The translations under genes and the position numbers were made by a program. Shown piece after piece: positions 35,228 through 43,769 of a DNA stretch of 64,000 bases. The stretch is taken from assembly GCF_004005845.1 (NCBI RefSeq), contig NZ_SADE01000004.1, forward strand, positions 124,001 through 188,000. Direction: 5' to 3'. This stretch comes from Hwanghaeella grinnelliae. GTDB lineage: Bacteria; Pseudomonadota; Alphaproteobacteria; UBA8366; Aestuariispiraceae. The notes under the pieces are model-generated. The model was given only the letters and a program-made list of their open reading frames with translations. It did no database searches and was not told where the DNA came from. Positions within the stretch are counted from its first letter, which is position 1. Every line of letters starts with the position of its first letter.

Positions 35228-35278
35228 AAAAAAAGCGGCCCCTCGCCCGATCCAGGGGAAAGATCGGGGAGGGGCCGC
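35228..35278 (-). terminator. Terminator of hsp20
   Basis: A long stem pairs GCGGCCCCTC and GCCCGATC on the left with GATCGGG and GAGGGGCCGC on the right. On the minus strand it is followed by seven T residues (A-run at 35228-35234). It lies 45 bases after the hsp20 stop, and also just after the membrane-protein stop on the other strand. Confidence 0.88.
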
Positions 35279-35322
35279 CCTTGGTCTGGCTTCGCCCTTT
35301 TTAAGGCGAGGTCAGGGGGAGG

Positions 35323-35775
35323 TTATTTGGACGCGATCTTCTTCGCCTTACCGGTGGCGATTTCGATCTTGCGGGGTTTCATCTCTTCCGGAATCTCGCG
35401 GACCAGCTTCACATGCAGCAGGCCGTTTTCGAGCAACGCGCCCTGGACCTTTATATGGTCGGCAAGGTTGAAGCGGCGCTCAAAGGCGCGCTCCGCGATA
35501 CCGCGATAGAGATAGACACGCTCGGCCTCGGCTTCTTCGTCGAGGTCCTTGCGACCGGCGATGGTGAGCACGTTTTCCTTCACTTCCAACGTCAATTCGT
35601 CTTCAGCAAAACCGGCGACCGCCATCGAAATCTGATAGGCGTTGTCGTCGAGTTTTTCGATATTGTACGGGGGATAGCCGTTCGACTGTTCGCTGGACAG
35701 CGCATCGATCATGCGGGCCATGCGGTCATAGCCGACGGACGTGCGGAAAAGCGGGGAAAGATCATAGGTACGCAT
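35323..35775 (-). CDS. hsp20: Small heat shock protein Hsp20 (IbpA-type)
   Basis: A 150-residue alpha-crystallin-domain chaperone that holds unfolding proteins. The N-terminal MRTYDLSPLFRTSVGYDRM and YPPYNIEKLDDNAYQISMAVAGF are typical of class A rhizobial-type sHsps; LLENGLLHVKLVREIPEE is the conserved end of the crystallin domain, followed by a short basic tail with IEIATG. The start is the ATG at 35775, 8 bases after AAGGAGGA; the ATG at 35781 is too close to that site. The 5' region contains a sigma-32-like promoter and a thermometer-like hairpin. Confidence 0.93.
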   Translation of the reverse strand: MRTYDLSPLFRTSVGYDRMARMIDALSSEQSNGYPPYNIEKLDDNAYQISMAVAGFAEDELTLEVKENVLTIAGRKDLDEEAEAERVYLYRGIAERAFERRFNLADHIKVQGALLENGLLHVKLVREIPEEMKPRKIEIATGKAKKIASK

Positions 35776-35778
35776 AGT

Positions 35779-35802
35779 CATATCCTCCTTCGAAGCGATA
35801 TG
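35779..35802 (-). promoter_or_regulatory. ROSE-like RNA thermometer hairpin over the hsp20 ribosome site
   Basis: In the transcript (minus strand) CAUAUC pairs with GAUAUG, enclosing UCGCU (plus-strand AGCGA 35794-35798) opposite the AGGAGGA Shine-Dalgarno (plus-strand TCCTCCT 35783-35789). U(U/C)GCU facing the ribosome site, with a G opposite a G, is the defining feature of ROSE elements that control small heat shock genes in alphaproteobacteria. Melting on warming would free the ribosome site. Confidence 0.65.
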
Positions 35803-35892
35803 GGTCAAGTCAACGCGGCCCACCTTGTGGTCTGACCGCTTACCGTTCCGATTTCCGGCGACCCAATTGGCATCGCCTTCAGAACGAATTTT

Positions 35893-35920
35893 ATTTAAGC
35901 ACTGATTTTGGCGTTTCAAG
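35893..35920 (-). promoter_or_regulatory. Sigma-32 (RpoH)-like promoter of hsp20
   Basis: On the minus strand CTTGAAA (plus TTTCAAG at 35914-35920) is followed after 14 bases by CTTAAAT, resembling an RpoH minus-35 and a degenerate minus-10. It would give a leader of about 110 bases, enough for a multi-hairpin ROSE element. Confidence 0.5.
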
Positions 35921-35997
35921 AGGGGGATTGGACGAGCCGAAACCCGCGGTGAACCGCGAAGGGCCGACCGTTGCACAATAGAAAAGGCGCCCAAAAG

Positions 35998-36025
35998 AAA
36001 AGGCGTCCCCTGGGGAACGCCTTTT
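35998..36025 (-). terminator. Terminator of rpmE
   Basis: Arms AAAAGGCGT-CCCC and GGGG-ACGCCTTTT form a stem with a one-base bulge and a minimal loop, flanked by A and T runs on both sides. It lies 65 bases after the rpmE stop. Confidence 0.85.
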
Positions 36026-36090
36026 CGCTGTCTGTCGTCTTCCTGGCCCGTGTGTCCCGTTGGACATCACGCCGGAAGAGATCGAGCCGC

Positions 36091-36312
36091 TTACTTGAGG
36101 CCGAAAGAACCGAAACGCTTGTTGAACTGGGCCGCGCGGCCGCCTTCCAACATGCGGGTCGGGCCGCCCGTCCATGCCGGATGGGAGGTCGGATCGATTT
36201 CCAGGCGCAGCGTGTCGCCCGGATTGCCCCAGGTCGAGCGGGTCTGATAAGACGTCCCGTCCACCATCTGGATGGTGATTTCGTGGTATTCGGGATGCGT
36301 TTCAGCTTTCAT
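36091..36312 (-). CDS. rpmE: 50S ribosomal protein L31
   Basis: A 73-residue bL31 protein. [40 protein letters not shown] and the end [14 protein letters not shown] are the alphaproteobacterial form. No cysteines are present, so it is the zinc-independent version, usual in this class. The start MKAETHPEY is fixed by homology. Confidence 0.96.
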   Translation of the reverse strand: MKAETHPEYHEITIQMVDGTSYQTRSTWGNPGDTLRLEIDPTSHPAWTGGPTRMLEGGRAAQFNKRFGSFGLK

Positions 36313-36565
36313 CGCCCGTCTCCAAGTCAAAACAGTTGGGGTAAAAACAGTGGGGCGCACGAAACGGTGTTCCATGCGCCGGATCGGGGGCTTTTACGCC
36401 GTCATACTCGAAAAGGCAAGCGCGGAAAGCGGCCTATTTTTGGGTTTCTTCGACCATGGAAGGCATTGCGCGCGCGGCGAATCCGATTGAACTGGCGCGT
36501 TACGGGATGAACGCCGATTTCAGGTTCGCGGTGCCGGGCGAATCGGGAACAAGTCCTAAGGTATT

Positions 36566-37105
36566 ATGGTGCAGATCGGAACGGATCGATTGAGGGTGCG
36601 GCCCATTGAAGCCGCTGACGAACCGCATGTGCGTGGCTATGCGGGGCGGGAAGACTTTTGCCCTTATCTGCCCGTCGATCCCAAACAACCGGAGACCGTC
36701 GTGAGCTATGTGAGACAACAAATTCAGCCAGAGGGTTTGGACTCAGGAACGGCGATTGCGCTGGCGATTGTTCCCGGTGGCGTGGACCGCCCGGTGGGAA
36801 CGATTACGGTTTCGGTGCAACCCTTTCCGGTGCCCATCGGTCAGCTCGAATTCACGCTCGACCCTGAATATCGGGGCCGGGGTTACATGACGGAGGCCTT
36901 GGAGAGCGTCCTGCCCATGGCGTTCCGGGACCTTGGCCTGTTGCGGATCTGCGCCGCGTCCGACGTCGACAATGTCGACTGCCAGAATGTTCTGGAGCGG
37001 ATCGGCATGCATCAGACGAAACGCCTGCCGGAATACCGCACGGTAAACGGCGAAAAGCGGGATGCCTTCCTCTATGTCCTCGATGCGCAACCTGCCACGC
37101 AATAG
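36566..37105 (+). CDS. GNAT acetyltransferase, RimJ/RimL type
   Basis: A 179-residue protein with the RimJ/RimL layout: TDRLRVRPIEAADEPHVRGY at the N-terminus, GQLEFTLDPEYRGRGYMTEA as the acetyl-CoA-binding motif, and NCQNVLERIGM-like VDCQNVLERIGMHQ late in the sequence. It may acetylate a protein N-terminus or a small amine. It lies between rpmE (divergent) and a chemoreceptor gene, without an obvious functional link. Confidence 0.85.
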   Translation: MVQIGTDRLRVRPIEAADEPHVRGYAGREDFCPYLPVDPKQPETVVSYVRQQIQPEGLDSGTAIALAIVPGGVDRPVGTITVSVQPFPVPIGQLEFTLDPEYRGRGYMTEALESVLPMAFRDLGLLRICAASDVDNVDCQNVLERIGMHQTKRLPEYRTVNGEKRDAFLYVLDAQPATQ

Positions 37106-37275
37106 GAAGCATTTGGCCCGAATTCTCATACTTCCGGGCTGTTTTTTCCTCCTTGCCGGGACACACCCTAGTACGAACGGACAAATAGACGTCGTTCCGA
37201 CCGCCTCCTAAGGTTCTCGCAACGCTGGCTGGCTAATGCCGGTGCAAGAGAACAAACAGCGGTGGGGAGGCGCTC

Positions 37276-39372
37276 GTGGAACGTCTCAAAAAGCTCGGCT
37301 CGTTTTCGCGGACCGGCGACAAGGCCCAGGACGGGCCGGCGATTTCATCCGACGGGGGCGAAACGGTCACCGCGGGCGGATTGGCCGCGCTGACCGATGC
37401 CGTCCGCCAGGTCGTAGATGGTCAGTTGGACGCGCCGATGCCTGACTTTCCGCCGGGCTCTCCTATGCATGGGCTTGTCGAACAGACCGAACGGATGCGC
37501 GGGCGCCTGCGCGCACTCAGCCAAATCATCGAGGATCATACGCTTGAGGAAGGCACCGCCGAGCGGCAGCGCCGTGACGCCATGAGCGGGTTGGCCGAGA
37601 ATTTCGAGGCCGCAGTCTCGGGCTCCATTTCGTCGGTGGAAAGCCATGTGGCAACGGCACTCGACGATTCTTCAGACAGCGTGGACAGGGTTGCCCAGGT
37701 CGCTTCCGCCGCGACGGAGAGCTCCGCCAGCGTCACCGAAATAGGCCGCATGACCCAGCAGACAGCGGATTTGAGCGAACGGATGACCGAGCAAACCCGG
37801 ATCGCTCAGGAAACCACTGCGGAACTGGGCAGTGCCGCGGCCGATATTCTGGGCGTTGCCGATATCATTCAGGCTATTGCCGGTCAGACCAATTTGCTTG
37901 CCCTCAACGCGACCATCGAAGCGGCCCGTGCCGGGGAGGCGGGCCGGGGCTTCGCCGTCGTCGCCAACGAGGTGAAGACCCTTGCCCAACAGACGGCGGA
38001 TGCGACCGACCGGGTCAAAAACCTTATCGCCGCCGTCGATTCCGCAGCCGCGCGGGTGACCGAAGCGACCGGTGCGATCGGTGCGGCGGTGGCGGAACTC
38101 GATACAAGTGCAGGCGTCGTGGCTTCCGCGGTGGAAGAACAGCAAACCGCCAATCAGGAAATTGCCGCGAATGCTGAAGAGATTCTCGCCCGGATGCGAA
38201 GTTTCGAGGAACGAATGCAGGAAGTCCGTGGCGGCGTGCAGAAAATTCATGACGGCGCGGGCGCTTTCCTGGGGGAAATCCGTGCGGAAGCCGGCATCAA
38301 GGACGATGAAATTACTTTCGGGCAAAGCGCGCCGCTAAGCGGCAGCGCGGCCAGCCTGGGAACCGCAATGCGGGACGGAATCGCGCTCGCCTTCGCAGAG
38401 GTGAATGCGGCGGGCGGCGTCGGTGGCCGGAAACTGGCCTTGGAAACAGAGGATGACGCCTATGTTCCGGAACGCACGTTGGACAATGTTCGCGCGATGG
38501 TTCGTAGCGGGTCGGTCTTCGGCCTGATCGGGTCGGTTGGCACGCCGACATCGAAACTGGCCGAGCTTGTCGCGCGCGGGGGCGGCATTCCCTTCATCGG
38601 TCCGGTTACCGGGGCCGCGTTCCTGCGCGACCCGCAATTTCATCATGTCTTGAACATCCGCGCGTCCTACCAGCAGGAGGTGGACGCGTTGGTGAAATGG
38701 ATGACGGGAACGGTGCGGGCGAAGCGGCCCGCCTTGCTGTTTCAGGGCGATGCCTATGGTCAGACGGTCAGGGCCGCCCTGGAAACGGCGCTGAAACCGC
38801 ACGGCATGGATTTGTCCGCGCAGGGGGCATACGAACGTCAAACGGGCGACGTGCAGCCCGCCTATGAGATCATCCGGGCGGCCGAGCCGGACATCATCTT
38901 CATGGCCGGCACGGCGGGACCGACGGCCGCCTTCGTCCAAGCGGCACGGGACGGCGGTCTGACTTGTCCCCTGGCAACCATTTCCTTCGTCGGCAGCCGC
39001 GATTTCGCCCGGCAGGCCGGGAATGCGGGCGCCGGGGTCATCATCAGCCAGGTCGTGCCTCTGCCGACCGATGGAAGCCAGGGCGTCGTCCGCCGTTATC
39101 TCGACAGCGCCCGACGACATGGGATCTGTACCGAACCGGATTTTCAATCGCTGGAAGGCTATGTGACGGGACTGACGGCCGCGGAAATCCTGACCTCGGT
39201 CGATGGTCCGTTGACCAGGGATGCCTTCGTCAAGGCGGCGACCGGCGTGCAGCATGACGTGGATATCGGTGGTTTCAAGCTGGTCTTCGGACCGACCCGC
39301 AACCAGGGATCGGACCAAGTTTATCTGACTGAGCTGAAACCAGGTGGCGGTTTCGACCTGATTCACGCCTGA
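37276..39372 (+). CDS. Soluble chemoreceptor fused to a type I periplasmic-binding-protein domain
   Basis: A 698-residue protein. Residues 1-95 are a soluble, weakly helical region; about 100-335 form an MCP signalling domain, with the hairpin tip [20 protein letters not shown] (201-220) followed by [17 protein letters not shown]. Residues 345-698 are a branched-chain-amino-acid-type binding domain (Peripla_BP_6), starting [20 protein letters not shown] and containing [26 protein letters not shown] and [15 protein letters not shown]. There is no transmembrane segment and no signal peptide, so the sensor domain should be cytosolic. No HAMP domain or CheR-tethering pentapeptide is visible. GTG start with GGGGAGG 5 bases upstream. 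Confidence 0.9.
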   Translation: MERLKKLGSFSRTGDKAQDGPAISSDGGETVTAGGLAALTDAVRQVVDGQLDAPMPDFPPGSPMHGLVEQTERMRGRLRALSQIIEDHTLEEGTAERQRRDAMSGLAENFEAAVSGSISSVESHVATALDDSSDSVDRVAQVASAATESSASVTEIGRMTQQTADLSERMTEQTRIAQETTAELGSAAADILGVADIIQAIAGQTNLLALNATIEAARAGEAGRGFAVVANEVKTLAQQTADATDRVKNLIAAVDSAAARVTEATGAIGAAVAELDTSAGVVASAVEEQQTANQEIAANAEEILARMRSFEERMQEVRGGVQKIHDGAGAFLGEIRAEAGIKDDEITFGQSAPLSGSAASLGTAMRDGIALAFAEVNAAGGVGGRKLALETEDDAYVPERTLDNVRAMVRSGSVFGLIGSVGTPTSKLAELVARGGGIPFIGPVTGAAFLRDPQFHHVLNIRASYQQEVDALVKWMTGTVRAKRPALLFQGDAYGQTVRAALETALKPHGMDLSAQGAYERQTGDVQPAYEIIRAAEPDIIFMAGTAGPTAAFVQAARDGGLTCPLATISFVGSRDFARQAGNAGAGVIISQVVPLPTDGSQGVVRRYLDSARRHGICTEPDFQSLEGYVTGLTAAEILTSVDGPLTRDAFVKAATGVQHDVDIGGFKLVFGPTRNQGSDQVYLTELKPGGGFDLIHA

Positions 39373-39386
39373 ACGCGGAATAGGGA

Positions 39387-40850
39387 TTAGCGTTCGGTCA
39401 GTTTCAATTCGATACGGCGGTTTCGTCGGTAGGCGATTTCGTCGTTGCCTTCATCCAGCGGCTGAAACTCGGCGAAACCGGTCGCGGCGAGACGCTCCGA
39501 CGGGATGCCCCGGTTTTCCAGGAACTTCACGACCGAGATGGCGCGCGCCGTCGACAATTCCCAGTTCGACGGGAAGCGCGCGGTAGAGATCGGAACGCTG
39601 TCGGTATGTCCGTCAACGCGCAGGACCCAGTTGATCTCCGGCGGAATATCGCTGGAAATCTGGATAAGGGTATCGGCCAGTTGGCCCAACTGCTCCTGCC
39701 CGGCCGGCCCGAGTTCGGCGGAGCCTTGGGAGAAGAGCACCTCGGATTGGAAAACGAAGCGGTCGCCGACGACACGGACATCCTGGCGATTGCCCAGAAT
39801 TTCCCGCAGGCGGCCGAAGAATTCCGAACGGTAGCGCGCCAGTTCCTGAACCTTGCTGGCCAAGGCCAGGTTTAGGCGTTTGCCCAGGTCGACGATCTGC
39901 GCCTTTTGTTCCTTGTCGCGGGCTTCAGAGGCATCCAGGGTCTGGTTGAGGGCGGAGATCTGTTCGTTGAGGGTGGCAATCTGTTCACGCAAACGGGCCG
40001 ATTCAGCCCGCGCCAACAGGACGGCTTCCGTCTTCGCGTCGATTTCCTTCAGGTTGGAGCGCGCGGCGTCCTCCATATTCTCGATTTCCGCTTCTTTCTC
40101 CTCCAATGACTTTTCAAGCGCCGCCAAGCGCGCGGCCCGCAACGCCAATTCTTCGGTTCTGGCTTGAAGGTCTTCAGCCTGTGCGTCGATCTTTTCGGAC
40201 TGGCTGGCGATCGTCTCCGATTGCTGTCCCAGTTCTTCGGCCTGTTTCTCGCTCAAGGCTTCCAGATCGGCGACTTGCTGCAGCAATTCCCGGCGCAGGG
40301 CGGTCAGGGCATTCACGTCCTGTGCAAGAGTGTCGAGTTCCTTCAACTGAAGCTCGATCGTCTCCTTGTTCGCTTCGACGACCGTATAGGCGTCTTCCAA
40401 TTCCTGGCGCGTGCGGGACAGCAGGGCGTCGCTATCGGCCAGCCGGCTTTCCTTTTCCTGCAGATCGGCGCGAATGTCATTGGCGGCGCTCTCCGCCGCG
40501 TCCATGCGCGCCAGCACCGAATTCCGTTCAATCCGTAGCGCGCCGAGGGACGCTTGTAGGTCGTCCCGCTCGGCCAAACTTGCCCGCAGCTGGGTCGAGA
40601 GGCTTTCGATGTTGGAGCGCAAATCCTCGTTCGCCGATTGCTCAAGGCTCAATTGTTCTGCGATGTCGGCGATCTGCCGGTTCAGTTTCTCCAAGGCCGC
40701 GTCACGCCCGACCAGGGCTTCGTTGAGATAGACCTGGGAGATGACGAAGATCATCAGTAGAAAGATGATCACCATCAACAGTGTTGCCAGGGCATCGACG
40801 AAGCCCGGCCAAATGTCGAGGTTTGTTCTGCTGCGCCGGGCTAGTGCCAT
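39387..40850 (-). CDS. MotB-like protein: one membrane segment, long coiled coil, OmpA peptidoglycan-binding domain
   Basis: A 487-residue inner-membrane protein. A single transmembrane helix (about 18-42) opens with Asp19 in PGFVDALATLLMVIIF, the position of the proton-carrying Asp of MotB/ExbD-type stators. Residues 45-330 are a long coiled coil rich in Glu, Gln and Leu. The C-terminal OmpA-like domain (about 350-487) carries VDGHTDSVPIS and RRNRRIELKL for binding peptidoglycan. Its partner, the MotA/ExbB-like gene, lies 63 bases upstream on the same strand. Together they should form a proton-driven stator-like complex of unknown cargo, not the flagellar MotAB. Confidence 0.88.
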   Translation of the reverse strand: MALARRSRTNLDIWPGFVDALATLLMVIIFLLMIFVISQVYLNEALVGRDAALEKLNRQIADIAEQLSLEQSANEDLRSNIESLSTQLRASLAERDDLQASLGALRIERNSVLARMDAAESAANDIRADLQEKESRLADSDALLSRTRQELEDAYTVVEANKETIELQLKELDTLAQDVNALTALRRELLQQVADLEALSEKQAEELGQQSETIASQSEKIDAQAEDLQARTEELALRAARLAALEKSLEEKEAEIENMEDAARSNLKEIDAKTEAVLLARAESARLREQIATLNEQISALNQTLDASEARDKEQKAQIVDLGKRLNLALASKVQELARYRSEFFGRLREILGNRQDVRVVGDRFVFQSEVLFSQGSAELGPAGQEQLGQLADTLIQISSDIPPEINWVLRVDGHTDSVPISTARFPSNWELSTARAISVVKFLENRGIPSERLAATGFAEFQPLDEGNDEIAYRRNRRIELKLTER

Positions 40851-40913
40851 GGGGAGCCTTCCCCCCCGTGTCCCGGCCGTTCAAGCGTTGTCGGCGCCGT
40901 GGAAACCATGCCC

Positions 40914-42062
40914 TTACGCATCGCCTTCCGCGATGGCCGCGATGGTACGGGCCAGCAGGCGAATTTCGCTGCGAATTTCCTGAACGGTCTCCGTCCGGCC
41001 CGCACTTGCCTGATCGATCATGCGGTTCAAATTGGATTCGATATTGTGCAGATGCTTCACCATGGCCTGATCGGCGCCGGCTGCCGGCTTCGCCAGGGCT
41101 TCCATGACGTTCTGCAGGCGCTGCTGGCCTTCCGCCAGTTTCAACATCAGGTCCTGTTCGGTCCGCATGGAGGTGCTCAGCGTTTCCAGGCTGCTGGAAA
41201 GCGCTGCAATATCCGTGTGCGACGAGGCCCGGGATTCTTCCGCGCGCGCGATGGTACGCTGCAAGCTTTCCAAACTATCGGCGGTTTGTTCCAACAATGC
41301 CTGAATATAAGCAGGGACGGACTGATCGCCGTCGCCGATGGCCGTGCCGCCCCCGCCGCTGAGGCGGGTCAGGCTGCTGAGCCATTCTTCCAGATCGTTG
41401 TAGAAGCGGTTCTGCGCCTGGCCGGCCTGCAAGCCGAGAAAGCCGAGAACCAATGATCCCGCCAAGCCGAATAGCGATGAACTGAACGCCGTTCCCATGC
41501 CGGAAAGAGGCGCTTCCAGACCGGCTTTCAGTTCTTCAAAGGCAAGCCCGACATTCGATCCGCCGACATCGATGCCGGCGATCACGTTGCTGACGCTTTG
41601 CACTGTTTGCAACAGGCCCCAGAAGGTGCCGAGCAGCCCCAGGAAGACCAACAGGCCGACCATGTAACGGCTGATTTCCCGGGCTTCGTCCAAGCGGACG
41701 GCGATGCCGTCCAGCAGGGTTTGCATGGCCATCGTGGACAGGCTGAGGCGCGTCATGCTGCGGTCGCTGCGTTCGGACAGCATCATGGCCGCCGGGGCAA
41801 GGAGCTTCGGTGCGGCAATGCTTGTCTGCGCCCCATGGGCGCCGCGGCGGAAATTTTCGATCCAGTTGATTTCGCGATTGAGGCGCCCGACGGTCCAGAA
41901 ATCGATGCCGATCCCTATGACCAGGGCCAGGACGATCGTACCGTTGAGAAAGACATTGGCCAGGAAAGCGCCGATAAGCGCCTCATAGATCAGCAGGCAA
42001 CCTGCCGCGACCAAGACCAGGAACAAGATCATCCGAACAAGAAAACCGATGGGCCGTGTCAC
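40914..42062 (-). CDS. MotA/TolQ/ExbB-family proton channel protein
   Basis: A 382-residue inner-membrane protein with hydrophobic segments near residues 8-28, 38-58, 133-155 and 190-215. The family core is FLGLLGTFWGLLQTV and LSGMGTAFSSSLFGLAGSLVLGF, typical of the ExbB/TolQ channel helices. A C-terminal coiled stretch (about 250-380) is longer than in TolQ. GTG start with AGAGG six bases upstream. It is the upstream partner of the MotB-like gene; an OmpA-like exported protein is encoded just upstream again. Confidence 0.88.
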   Translation of the reverse strand: MTRPIGFLVRMILFLVLVAAGCLLIYEALIGAFLANVFLNGTIVLALVIGIGIDFWTVGRLNREINWIENFRRGAHGAQTSIAAPKLLAPAAMMLSERSDRSMTRLSLSTMAMQTLLDGIAVRLDEAREISRYMVGLLVFLGLLGTFWGLLQTVQSVSNVIAGIDVGGSNVGLAFEELKAGLEAPLSGMGTAFSSSLFGLAGSLVLGFLGLQAGQAQNRFYNDLEEWLSSLTRLSGGGGTAIGDGDQSVPAYIQALLEQTADSLESLQRTIARAEESRASSHTDIAALSSSLETLSTSMRTEQDLMLKLAEGQQRLQNVMEALAKPAAGADQAMVKHLHNIESNLNRMIDQASAGRTETVQEIRSEIRLLARTIAAIAEGDA

Positions 42063-42199
42063 ATTCGCCTCTTAATGTTCCGCCGCCGTGCCGGTCCGGG
42101 CCAAGCCGGCGGCCGTTAGGTCATCAACGATCCTGATCTATCCGGTTCCTTTGCGACCCATCCCGTATTGGCCCGCCCCGGTTTGGCGATGCCTTCGCG

Positions 42200-43537
42200 T
42201 CAGCCGGTGCTATCCGGCAGGATCACATCCACCCGGTTGCCTTCGCCACCATCGGTTTTGTTACCCAAGGCCCGAACATCCATGCGCGTACTGCGCACGC
42301 CCTTCTTGATCAAATAGGTCCGTACAGCCAATGCGCGGAAGAGGGACAGGCGGCGGGATTCGCTCGCCGTTTCGCCGCTGTTGCTGGCATATCCCATCAA
42401 CTGGACGCGCATGTCGGGGTTGGCGTTCAGGCGTTCGGCCATACGGTCCAGTGCGGCTTCTGAGCCGGCCGGCAATTCTGATGACGTGCTACCGAACTGA
42501 ATGCTGGTCTTGCCGCCACTCTCGATGACGGCATTCGGATTGACCGAAGCGACTTGCGGCTTTGTGGGCACCGGCGTGGGCACATTTGCCGTCGCCTTTG
42601 GCGCTTCCGCCACACTTGCCGCAGTGGGCGTTTCCGCTGCCTCGACTACAGGCGCTTCGATTTTCGGAATTTCAACCTTGGCCGGAACGGGGGCTGGCGA
42701 CGGCGCAGGCTTGGCAGGTGCTTTCGCGACTGCTGCCGGCGCGGGCGGTGCCGTCGGTTTCACTGGAACCGGCGTGGGCTTGGGCGCTGCCGCAACCGGT
42801 TTCGGCGCCGGTGTCGGCGCAGGCGTTGGGGCAGGCGTCGGCGTTGGCTTGGGTGCCGCGGCCACGGGTTTCGGTGCCGGGGTAGGCGTCGCGGTCGACG
42901 TCGCCGCGATGCTCGGTTTCGGCGGCGGCTGCGTCGTTACACGGACAGGCTCAGGCTTTGCGGGAACCGGTGCCGCGGCGGCCGGCTGGGCTGCGGCAGG
43001 CGCGGGCGTAGCGGGCGCCTTTGGCGGCAATGCCGCGACACGGGGCGCCGTCGATTCCAGGCCGGAAACCGGGGCGGATGTACCGGAGCGGGGCGCCGCG
43101 GCATATCCCTGCGTTTGTCCCGAAACCAAACCCGATCGCGGTGCGCTTGCCGGCGCGGCAAGAAGGCTGGTGGGGGCATTCGCGGTAAGACCCGAGACCG
43201 GTGCTCGTCCGTTCAAGGTCGTTCCCCGTTGGGTGACGGGACTGCCGGCGCCCAAAACCACGGCGGGTTGCCGCAGCAACTGGCGCATGTCCGGCGGCGG
43301 GCCCAATTTGTCGAGCGCGTTTGTATTCACTTCAACCGGGTTACCCAGAACGGCGACGCCCGTGTAGTACTTTGTTGGCCCGTCTGTCTGAGCAATCGCA
43401 GGCGGCGCGACCAGGGTTATGCCGAAGGAAGCGAAGGCCAGCGCCGCTGCCATCCCGGAAAGACGGAGGTGCGAGCGTCGCATGGCGGTTTGCATGCCCC
43501 GTTCGGAAACGGAGGCTGCTGTTGCTGTGTCGGTCAT
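42200..43537 (-). CDS. Exported Pro/Ala-rich OmpA-family protein
   Basis: A 445-residue protein. An N-terminal signal sequence (about 20-49, ending PPAIAQ) leads to a long low-complexity stretch of Pro, Ala, Thr and Lys (about 90-320), suited to spanning the periplasm, then an OmpA-like C-terminal domain (about 335-445) with IQFGSTSSELPAGSEAALDR, VQLMGYASNSGE and NRVDVILPD. Its order and orientation suggest one unit with the ExbB- and MotB-like genes, though 137 bases separate it from the former. The antisense strand gives a long Arg-rich open frame that is an artefact of the repeats. Confidence 0.82.
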   Translation of the reverse strand: MTDTATAASVSERGMQTAMRRSHLRLSGMAAALAFASFGITLVAPPAIAQTDGPTKYYTGVAVLGNPVEVNTNALDKLGPPPDMRQLLRQPAVVLGAGSPVTQRGTTLNGRAPVSGLTANAPTSLLAAPASAPRSGLVSGQTQGYAAAPRSGTSAPVSGLESTAPRVAALPPKAPATPAPAAAQPAAAAPVPAKPEPVRVTTQPPPKPSIAATSTATPTPAPKPVAAAPKPTPTPAPTPAPTPAPKPVAAAPKPTPVPVKPTAPPAPAAVAKAPAKPAPSPAPVPAKVEIPKIEAPVVEAAETPTAASVAEAPKATANVPTPVPTKPQVASVNPNAVIESGGKTSIQFGSTSSELPAGSEAALDRMAERLNANPDMRVQLMGYASNSGETASESRRLSLFRALAVRTYLIKKGVRSTRMDVRALGNKTDGGEGNRVDVILPDSTG

Positions 43538-43769
43538 GTCGTCACCCAAGAAAGCGGCTCCAAACGAATCACATGAGCGGCACCAAATAAAAGGCGCCGG
43601 TCACCAAGTAACAGTATCGGCGGATTCTCCCATCCGGCCAATTAACATTGTTACACTATCCGAGTGACTTGCGGGGCTCAACAGATACTCTCGTTGATTG
43701 GCCCCTGGATTTGCCGCTCATTTGGCCGAAATACGGGTTGATGAGGTATATATATACCGTTTCGGTCGG

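Noticed and set aside
39387-42062. Zorya-type antiphage defence (ZorA/ZorB) for the MotA-like and MotB-like pair
   Set aside because: The domain layout is similar, but no ZorC, ZorD or ZorE-like gene (helicase, nuclease) is near, and the pair sits among housekeeping genes. It is more likely an envelope stator-like complex.
42554-43576. Long plus-strand open frame of Arg/Gly-rich sequence opposite the OmpA-like gene
   Set aside because: It is the reverse of the Pro/Ala/Lys repeat region and has no ribosome site or domain; the minus-strand reading has a signal peptide and an OmpA domain.
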